Source: BQJD01 sp965652415 (GTDB lineage Bacteria > Pseudomonadota > Gammaproteobacteria > Arenicellales > CAJQKF01). From it: a DNA stretch of 7,238 nt. The notes beneath the pieces are model-generated. The model did no database searches. It was not told where the DNA came from and was given only the letters and a program-made list of their open reading frames with translations. Made by a program: the position numbers and the translations under genes. Shown here piece after piece: positions 1 through 4,353 of the stretch (positions are counted from its first letter, which is position 1; each line of letters opens with the position of its first letter). The stretch lies in NCBI GenBank assembly GCA_965652415.1, contig CBFGVH010000145.1, positions 1 to 7,238 on the forward strand. Reading direction: 5' to 3'.

Positions 1-341
1 GTGATCGGGATCCTCGACAGTTCTTCCTCGGAGACATTCTCGAGGCAGCCGATGTTGATCCCGTACATCTTGCCGATGGGCGTCTCGTTGCCGACGCCGA
101 ACGGCCGCACGCCGCAACGGCGGCAGAAGAAGTGCTGGTTCTTGCGGGTGTTGAACAGGTACTCTGTCAGCTCTCCTTCACCCGCCAGCAGGCGGAACCC
201 TTCGGGCCTGGCGACGGCCACCCAGAACCGGTTGCGCCGGCAGATCGAGCAGTTGCAGCGATAGCTGCTCTCGGCCAGGTCGAGGTCTGCCTCGAACCTG
301 ACGGCGCCGCAATGGCAGCTTCCGGTATAGGTTTTCAGCAT
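1..341 (-). CDS. GFA-family (glutathione-dependent formaldehyde-activating / Mss4-like) zinc protein, 3' end cut by the window edge
   Basis: The visible 113 residues begin MLKTYTGSCHCG and show the zinc-binding cysteine pattern of the GFA/CENP-V fold: C9-x-C11, C29-x-C31-x2-C34 and C73-x2-C76, with an extra C99. The family is named after an enzyme reported to condense glutathione with formaldehyde, but most members are uncharacterised, so substrate is not assigned. No signal peptide is seen, so it is probably cytoplasmic. Two ATGs lie in frame at 347 and 341. The Shine-Dalgarno AAGGAG (349-354) is only 1 nt from the first but 7 nt from the second, so I chose 341. The reading frame is still open at base 1; family members are usually about 115-150 residues, so little should be missing. 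It is divergent from the flavin monooxygenase gene. Confidence 0.88.
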   Translation of the reverse strand, partial: MLKTYTGSCHCGAVRFEADLDLAESSYRCNCSICRRNRFWVAVARPEGFRLLAGEGELTEYLFNTRKNQHFFCRRCGVRPFGVGNETPIGKMYGINIGCLENVSEEELSRIPI

Positions 342-348
342 AGTCATT

Positions 349-354
349 CTCCTT
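349..354 (-). promoter_or_regulatory. Shine-Dalgarno AAGGAG that decides the GFA gene start
   Basis: AAGGAG on the minus strand sits 7 nt before the ATG at 341 and 1 nt before the ATG at 347. Normal spacing favours the inner start. Confidence 0.6.
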
Positions 355-488
355 CCGATGTTGCCGGGAGCGAGCGTGCGACGGACGTCCTCCCGGGCCC
401 TGCGCCACCCGAAATGCCACAAACGCAGCGATTGCCCGATTCTACCGCGACGCGCGCCGGGAGCGCCCAGGGCGAGGGCAGCGTGATC

Positions 489-503
489 GACAACGCTGTT
501 GTC
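489..503. promoter_or_regulatory. Inverted repeat GACAAC-GCT-GTTGTC, possible operator
   Basis: This is a perfect 6-bp dyad with a 3-bp spacer, in the gap of about 200 bp between the divergent GFA and monooxygenase genes and centred about 46 bp before the monooxygenase ATG. It has the size of a small repressor site, but no regulator gene is in the window and I could not place convincing -35/-10 boxes around it. The rest of the gap (342-541) shows nothing else I can support. Confidence 0.25.
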
Positions 504-541
504 AGGATACCACTCGTTGACCTACCCTCGGGCGCCGAGGC

Positions 542-1711
542 ATGACCACTTCCGAGACGACGCACGCTTCATCCGGCGCGAACCGCACGCTCATCGTGGG
601 CGCCGGTCCGGCCGGCCTCGCCGTGGCGGCCTGCCTCGCTCGCGCGGACATCCCATACCTGGTGCTGGAGAAGGGAGATGGCGTGGGCGCTTCTTGGCGC
701 AACCACTACGACCGCCTTCACCTGAACACCAACAAGGGGCTTTCCGCACTCCCGTTCGCACCCTTCCCGAGACACTACCCCCGCTATCCGTCGCGGCGGC
801 AGATGATCGCCTACCTGGAGGAATATGCCCGAAGGTTCGGCGTCGAACCGACGTTCGGTGCGGAGGTGGTCTCCACACGGCGAGTCGGCGGCACCTGGCG
901 GGTGCATACCCTGGACGGGGCCTATGACGGATCGCACTTGGTGATTGCCGCGGGTTGCACCCGCGAGCCAAATCGCCCCCGATGGCCCGGACAGGAATCG
1001 TACGGCGGTCGTGTGCTGCACAGCTCCGCGTACCGCAGCGGGGCCCCGTTTGCCGACTGCCGCGTGCTGGTGGTCGGACTTGGCAACTCGGGCGGCGAGA
1101 TTGTCATCGACCTGTACGAGCACGGCGCCAGGCCATGCCTGTCGGTGCGTAGACCCGTGAACGTCATCCCCCGGGAGCTGTTCGGCATACCGATCCTGGC
1201 GATCGCCATCGCCCAGGGCCGACTGCCGCCCAGGTTGGCCGATGCGATCAGCGGACCGGTCCTGCGCGCCGTGTTCGGCGACCTTCGCCCATACGGGCTC
1301 GACCGGCCGGAGGAAGGACCGATGACGGAAATGGCACGCCACAACCGGGTGCCCCTCATCGACGCCGGAACGGTCGAACTCGTCAAGCGGGGCCTCGTCC
1401 CCGTCTACCCGGAAGTGCGCGAGTTCACCGGCGACGGTGTCGTGTTCGCCGACGGCCGGAGTGCGCCGTTCGACGCCGTGATCCTGGCCACCGGGTACCG
1501 TCCCCGAGTCGATTCGTTCCTGCAGGGATGCCCGGCGGCGCTCGACCGGATTGGCACCCCGGTCGCGAGCGGACCTCGGTCCCCCGTTCCCGGCCTGTTC
1601 TTCTGCGGATACAGGGTCGCGCCGACCGGGATACTGCGGGAGATCGGCCGGGAGGCGCGGCTCATCGCCGCCGCCATCGCCCGCGAGCGATCGGCGGCGG
1701 GCGCGAGGTAG
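542..1711 (+). CDS. YUCCA-like flavin-containing monooxygenase (NAD(P)/FAD-dependent oxidoreductase)
   Basis: A 389-residue two-dinucleotide-fold flavoenzyme. The FAD motif G20-A-G22-P-A-G25 is followed by an acidic strand end (VLEKGDG), and the NADPH motif GLGNSG is at 179-184. The FMO-identifying motif FxGxxxHxxx(Y/F) appears as YGGRVLHSSAY (154-164), with Tyr for the first Phe. ATGYRP is at 316-321. Between the folds, VIPREL, YGLDRPEEGP and VPLIDAG mirror plant YUCCA indole-3-pyruvate monooxygenases (VLPREI, YGLKRP..GP, TPVLDIG). The family oxygenates carbon or heteroatoms through a C4a-hydroperoxyflavin; the substrate here is unknown. No signal peptide is present, so it should be cytosolic. 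ATG 542 is the only ATG after an in-frame stop (518-520), although the GAGG before it is just 1 nt away, so initiation looks weak. It is followed after 9 bp by a nucleoside hydrolase gene, probably co-transcribed. Confidence 0.88.
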   Translation: MTTSETTHASSGANRTLIVGAGPAGLAVAACLARADIPYLVLEKGDGVGASWRNHYDRLHLNTNKGLSALPFAPFPRHYPRYPSRRQMIAYLEEYARRFGVEPTFGAEVVSTRRVGGTWRVHTLDGAYDGSHLVIAAGCTREPNRPRWPGQESYGGRVLHSSAYRSGAPFADCRVLVVGLGNSGGEIVIDLYEHGARPCLSVRRPVNVIPRELFGIPILAIAIAQGRLPPRLADAISGPVLRAVFGDLRPYGLDRPEEGPMTEMARHNRVPLIDAGTVELVKRGLVPVYPEVREFTGDGVVFADGRSAPFDAVILATGYRPRVDSFLQGCPAALDRIGTPVASGPRSPVPGLFFCGYRVAPTGILREIGREARLIAAAIARERSAAGAR

Positions 1712-1720
1712 CCGTCGGCG

Positions 1721-2878
1721 ATGAAGCGCGGGCCTCGCGGCGGGACTGCAGGGGTGGGCGCGGCCGGCGCCAGGAGGCCGGGCCGCACCTGGCGAATCGC
1801 CGGCGGGGTGCTTGCCGTCGCATGTACACTCGCGGCGGCATTCATCGTAACGCTGGCGATTCCGCTGGAAACGTGGCGCACCGGGGAACTCGCCCGTGAT
1901 CCCTTGCCATCGATCCCGCCCGAGGCGCTGCCCGCGCCGGCCCGGCGAATCTGGATCGACGCCGACCCGGCCTGCGGGGCCGGCTCCCGCGTCGACCCGG
2001 ACGACTGCCTGGCGATCAGCTACCTTGCATGGCGCGACGATATCGAGATCGTGGGACTTTCCACGGTTTTCGGCAACGCCTCGCTTGACGTGACGGACCT
2101 CACTGCCCGCGAACTCGTACGACGACTGCAAGCACAAGGCTCCCCGGACATCGAGGTCTACCGCGGCGCGGCCGGGCCGCGAGACGATGACGCCGACACG
2201 GGAACCGCCGCGGTCGATGCCCTGGTAAAGGCGACCGAGAAGGGCCCGCTGACCATCCTGGCCCTCGGACCGCTGACCAACGTCGCGGCCGCGCTCGGTA
2301 CACAACCCGACATCCACCCGAACATCGAGACGATCATCGCCGTCATGGGACGGCGACCGGGGCACATCTTTCATCCCTCGGAGGCGGGCGGGGAAGGCAG
2401 CCTGCTCGGGCACGGGCCCGTGTTTCGCGACTTCAACGTGATCAAGGACCCCGGGGCGGCGCGCCGGGTCGTCGCCTCGGGAATTTCCCTGGTCATGGTT
2501 CCTTACGAGGCGGCGAGGCAGGTTCGGCTGAACCCGACGGACCTCGACCGTATCGCCGGGACCGGGCCCGCGGGCCGCTGGGTCGCGGAACGCGCCCGCA
2601 GTTGGCTCGAGTACTGGCAGCGGGAGATCGGGACCGACGGGTTCTATCCGTTCGACCTCGTCGCAGCCTCGTTTGCCGTCGACCCCCGCGGGTTCTCCTG
2701 CGCGGACGTGATCGTTAATACGGGTCGTGACCACACGCTGTTCTTTCCGTTCAGCCGGATGCCCTCGGTACTGGTCGAGCCGCGCGATACGGGCGACGAT
2801 CCGAGCGGCACGCCCGTGCACCTTTACTGTCACGACGTGGCCGGCCAGTTACCGCCGCTCGTACCCGCTGTTCGATAG
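1721..2878 (+). CDS. Membrane-anchored nucleoside hydrolase (IunH/Rih superfamily), variant active site
   Basis: A 385-residue protein. Residues about 26-47 form one hydrophobic segment after an Arg-rich N-terminus, predicting an N-in anchor (or uncleaved signal) with the enzyme in the periplasm. Superfamily signs: the calcium/ribose motif as DADP (80-83) then DPDDC (92-96), ALGPLTNVA (181-189), VMG (208-210), DFN (237-239) and the C-terminal Asp in FDLVAASFAVDP (311-322). Members cleave the N-glycosidic bond of nucleosides to base and ribose. Oddities: the usual DxDPGxDD is split by about eight extra residues, the loop between VMG and DFN is long, and Phe311 stands where many members have the catalytic His of the HD motif. 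Activity or specificity may therefore differ. The gene starts 9 bp after the monooxygenase stop, and GAGG at 1705-1708 is 12 nt before the ATG, a slightly long spacing. Fold assignment is strong; substrate is not known. Confidence 0.85.
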   Translation: MKRGPRGGTAGVGAAGARRPGRTWRIAGGVLAVACTLAAAFIVTLAIPLETWRTGELARDPLPSIPPEALPAPARRIWIDADPACGAGSRVDPDDCLAISYLAWRDDIEIVGLSTVFGNASLDVTDLTARELVRRLQAQGSPDIEVYRGAAGPRDDDADTGTAAVDALVKATEKGPLTILALGPLTNVAAALGTQPDIHPNIETIIAVMGRRPGHIFHPSEAGGEGSLLGHGPVFRDFNVIKDPGAARRVVASGISLVMVPYEAARQVRLNPTDLDRIAGTGPAGRWVAERARSWLEYWQREIGTDGFYPFDLVAASFAVDPRGFSCADVIVNTGRDHTLFFPFSRMPSVLVEPRDTGDDPSGTPVHLYCHDVAGQLPPLVPAVR

Positions 2879-2879
2879 C

Positions 2880-2896
2880 GCGGCTGCATGCGCCGC
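2880..2896. terminator. Weak hairpin between convergent nucleoside hydrolase and cupin genes
   Basis: GCGGC/GCCGC arms around a 7-nt loop (TGCATGC) lie in the 49-bp gap between the two convergent stops. There is no T-tract on either side and the stem is only 5 bp, so a terminator role is a guess from position. Confidence 0.2.
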
Positions 2897-2927
2897 ACGC
2901 GGGCTCGCGTTATGCGACACGTCTCGC

Positions 2928-3446
2928 TCACTCGCCTTCCCAGTAATCGCGCGAGTCCTCGAGGCGCCCGAGAAACCTGAACCACTCCGGCTGGCCGTCT
3001 TTTTCGGACTCGAACTCGGCGAGGATGCCGAACTTGCCGGAGTCGGGGTAGTCGACGACCTCCGGCGTCATCTTCGTGCTGACCGCGAGATAGCGCAGTT
3101 CCTCGTCACCGGTATTGATGATCTGGTGCGCGCTGTCCGGTCCGCCCGGAGGGCACGCGATCACGTCTCCCTCGACGATGGGCCACGTGTCCTTGCCGAT
3201 CCTGATCTCGCCGCTGCCCTTGAGCACGAAGAACATCTCTTCGTTGACGCGGTGGTTGTGCATCGGAAAGGCGCGCTTTCCGGGCGGAACCGCCGTGATG
3301 TTGTATCCGAGCTTTCGGGCCCCGACACGGGGGCCGATGAAGCCCATCCGGGCCTCGAAGCGCTCCTTCGCGGGCCCGGTAGGGTCCATGGCGGCCGGCC
3401 GGGGCTCGAGTTCGACGTCGGATATGTTGATGACTGGCCTGGCCAT
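2928..3446 (-). CDS. Cupin-domain protein (COG3837-like, single double-stranded beta-helix)
   Basis: 172 residues from the chosen start. Cupin motif 1 is PGKRAFPMHNHRVNEE with the metal-ligand candidates H63, H65 and E70, closing at G77. Motif 2 runs from G93 through CPPGG to H107-x3-N111, H107 being the fourth ligand candidate. The metal site is thus complete. A tail of about 50 residues follows, ending DYWEGE, as I recall for COG3837-type cupins. These are small soluble proteins, some acting on sugars or small acids, but the function of this group is not established. Two ATGs (3452 and 3446) compete: AGGGAG at 3454-3459 is 1 nt from the first and 7 nt from the second, so 3446 is preferred. 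It is convergent with the nucleoside hydrolase and divergent from the DsrC-like gene, sharing a control region with it. Confidence 0.85.
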   Translation of the reverse strand: MARPVINISDVELEPRPAAMDPTGPAKERFEARMGFIGPRVGARKLGYNITAVPPGKRAFPMHNHRVNEEMFFVLKGSGEIRIGKDTWPIVEGDVIACPPGGPDSAHQIINTGDEELRYLAVSTKMTPEVVDYPDSGKFGILAEFESEKDGQPEWFRFLGRLEDSRDYWEGE

Positions 3447-3453
3447 GTGCATT

Positions 3454-3459
3454 CTCCCT
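3454..3459 (-). promoter_or_regulatory. Shine-Dalgarno AGGGAG that decides the cupin gene start
   Basis: The site is 7 nt before the ATG at 3446 but 1 nt before the in-frame ATG at 3452. The arrangement is the same as at the GFA gene. Confidence 0.55.
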
Positions 3460-3507
3460 GGATATCAACATGGATGCGCCGGGGCGGCGCCGGACGACTG
3501 GAATCAT

Positions 3508-3537
3508 TCAATACCCGACGCGCTTGACCTTGGTCAA
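3508..3537 (-). promoter_or_regulatory. Possible cupin promoter, -35 inside the palindrome
   Basis: On the minus strand, TTGACC (3537-3532; five of six to TTGACA) is followed after 18 bp by TATTGA (3513-3508; three of six to TATAAT). A start near 3500 would give a leader of about 50 nt. The -35 is the right arm of the FNR-type palindrome, so a protein bound there would be expected to block this promoter. The -10 match is weak. Confidence 0.35.
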
Positions 3538-3538
3538 G
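3523..3538. promoter_or_regulatory. FNR/FixK-type palindrome CTTGACCTTGGTCAAG
   Basis: A perfect inverted repeat with 7-bp arms and a 2-bp centre. Its core TTGAC-N4-GTCAA has the layout of CRP/FNR-superfamily sites (FNR TTGAT-N4-ATCAA; FixK TTG(A/C)-N6-(T/G)CAA). Its centre lies about 41 bp before a plausible transcription start of the DsrC-like gene, the usual class II activator position. I infer oxygen, redox or nitric-oxide responsive control; the regulator is not in the window. Confidence 0.5.
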
Positions 3539-3555
3539 GGCGGAGGCGCTGCGGG

Positions 3556-3564
3556 TGACATACT
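3556..3564 (+). promoter_or_regulatory. Possible extended -10 (TGaCATACT) for the DsrC-like gene
   Basis: TG-n-CATACT matches an extended -10 (four of six to TATAAT), with no good -35 at the normal distance. That is typical of activator-dependent promoters. The start would fall near 3571, leaving a leader of about 40 nt. Confidence 0.3.
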
Positions 3565-3612
3565 GTGCGAAATCAACCCCGCTGACGAACAGTTTCCGCG
3601 ACAGGTGTACCC

Positions 3613-3945
3613 ATGACCGCCGTACCATCCATCCAGCTCGACCCCGAGGGCTACCTGGTCAACCCGGAGGACTGGACCGAGTCCGTGGCGATCGAACTGG
3701 CCAGGGATGAGGGCATCACGCTGACCGACGAGCACTGGGCGGTGCTGCGTTTCATGCAGCGATACTGGACCAGCCAGCGCGTGGCGCCGGACGTTCGCCA
3801 CGTCGTCGAGTTCCTGGTCGAGAACGGTGCGCCGGACAAGAAGGCGGCCAAGGCCGCGCTGTTCCGCCTGTTTCCCTACGGCTACGTGAAGCAGGCCTGC
3901 AAGATTGCCGGCATGCAGCGGCCAAGGGCGTGGAGTACGGGGTAA
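3613..3945 (+). CDS. DsrC/TusE-family protein with a single C-terminal-arm cysteine (DsrC-like paralogue)
   Basis: 110 residues, normal for the family (about 105-115). It matches from the N-terminal LDPEGYLVNPEDW through LTDEHWAVLRFMQRYW to the C-terminal arm YVKQACKIAGMQRPRAW. True DsrC carries two redox cysteines: CysB in QACKIAG and CysA eleven residues later at the penultimate position. TusE keeps CysA for 2-thiouridine sulfur relay. Here the only cysteine is Cys96 (CysB), and position 107, where CysA is expected, is Trp. It therefore cannot form the intramolecular CysA-CysB disulfide and is unlikely to be a normal TusE. It fits the DsrC-like paralogues seen in sulfur-metabolising bacteria, for which regulatory or accessory roles have been proposed. 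It is cytoplasmic. Ribosome-binding signal is weak (AGG 7 nt before the ATG). A FNR-type palindrome lies upstream, and a small cysteine-rich protein gene follows on the same strand. Confidence 0.87.
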   Translation: MTAVPSIQLDPEGYLVNPEDWTESVAIELARDEGITLTDEHWAVLRFMQRYWTSQRVAPDVRHVVEFLVENGAPDKKAAKAALFRLFPYGYVKQACKIAGMQRPRAWSTG

Positions 3946-3967
3946 GATAGGGCGGTCGAGCCGTGGC

Positions 3968-3984
3968 GCGCCGCCAGGCGGCGC
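3968..3984. terminator. GC-rich hairpin between the DsrC-like gene and the small cysteine protein gene
   Basis: GCGCCGC-CAG-GCGGCGC forms a 7-bp stem with a 3-nt loop, 22 bases after the DsrC-like stop. No T-tract follows, so it may be an inefficient terminator or an mRNA-processing barrier rather than a full stop. It is also consistent with the downstream gene starting at 4017 rather than at the GTG at 3963. Confidence 0.3.
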
Positions 3985-4016
3985 CGTGCCCCGGGAGCAA
4001 GGGAACCGTTTCGCAT

Positions 4017-4331
4017 ATGCCTCTGCTTAAAGACGACTCGTCCGACGACGCCCGGGTCACCGTGTGGCAGTGCATCGGCTGCGGCAAGATCGAGTACCCG
4101 CAGCCCTGCATCGGCGTCTGCGAGGACCGCCTCGTCGATCTCGTCTACGACCACGCGTACCAGGCCGCCCTCGAGGAAGCCTCCGCCGCCCGGCAGCGCG
4201 CCGAGCGCCTCGCGGCCGTCCTGCGCACGATCGCCTTCACCACGCCGCGCGACGGCCAGTGGGAGCAGTCCTGGCGCGCCTTGCAGCGCCAGGCGCGCGA
4301 GCTGCTGGGGTCGCCCGGCGACGCCGATTGA
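4017..4331 (+). CDS. Small four-cysteine protein with helical C-terminus, unknown function
   Basis: 104 residues from the ATG at 4017. The N-terminal third carries W17-Q-C19-I-G-C22-G-K then P28-Q-P-C31-I-G-V-C35, a C-x2-C-x8-C-x3-C pattern that could bind zinc or an iron-sulfur cluster. Residues about 45-100 are rich in Ala, Glu, Arg and Gln and probably form amphipathic helices or a coiled coil (LEEASAARQRAERLAAVLR). No signal peptide or membrane segment is seen. An in-frame GTG at 3963 would add 18 residues, but these are low-complexity and overlap a hairpin, so I prefer ATG 4017, although AAGGGA is 12 nt upstream. I recognise the WQCIGCG...PQPCIGVC pattern only as that of conserved hypothetical proteins. 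Same strand as the DsrC-like gene with a gap of about 70 bp, so they may be co-expressed. It is convergent with the FedB-like gene. Confidence 0.75.
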   Translation: MPLLKDDSSDDARVTVWQCIGCGKIEYPQPCIGVCEDRLVDLVYDHAYQAALEEASAARQRAERLAAVLRTIAFTTPRDGQWEQSWRALQRQARELLGSPGDAD

Positions 4332-4337
4332 ACCGAT

Positions 4338-4351
4338 CGCGCGGCCGCGCG
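4338..4351. terminator. Perfect palindrome CGCGCGGCCGCGCG between convergent genes
   Basis: A 14-bp perfect palindrome fills most of the 22-bp gap between the stop of the four-cysteine protein gene and the stop of the FedB-like gene. Folded, it gives a 5-bp stem with a GGCC loop. Position suits a two-way terminator, but no T-tract is present. Confidence 0.25.
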
Positions 4352-4353
4352 CC

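Noticed and set aside
569..2833. A 754-residue open frame on the minus strand, antisense to the monooxygenase and nucleoside hydrolase
   Set aside because: It spans two well-supported plus-strand genes and their gap, has Arg/Gly/Pro/Ala/Asp-rich composition and no recognisable motif. Long antisense frames are expected in GC-rich DNA.
2727..3527. A 266-residue plus-strand frame overlapping the end of the nucleoside hydrolase and the cupin gene
   Set aside because: It covers the convergent gap and the cupin gene, which has a complete cupin metal motif on the other strand.
3920..3956. A possible frameshift at the end of the DsrC-like gene removing the penultimate cysteine
   Set aside because: Shifted frames read PKGVEYGVR and give no cysteine at the expected position. 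The existing end (RPRAWSTG) is a normal length for the family, so a real Trp variant is the simpler reading.
3963..4016. GTG at 3963 as the start of the four-cysteine protein
   Set aside because: The added residues (MARRQAAPCPGSKGTVSH) are low in complexity, overlap a hairpin, and the conserved-looking part begins after the ATG at 4017.
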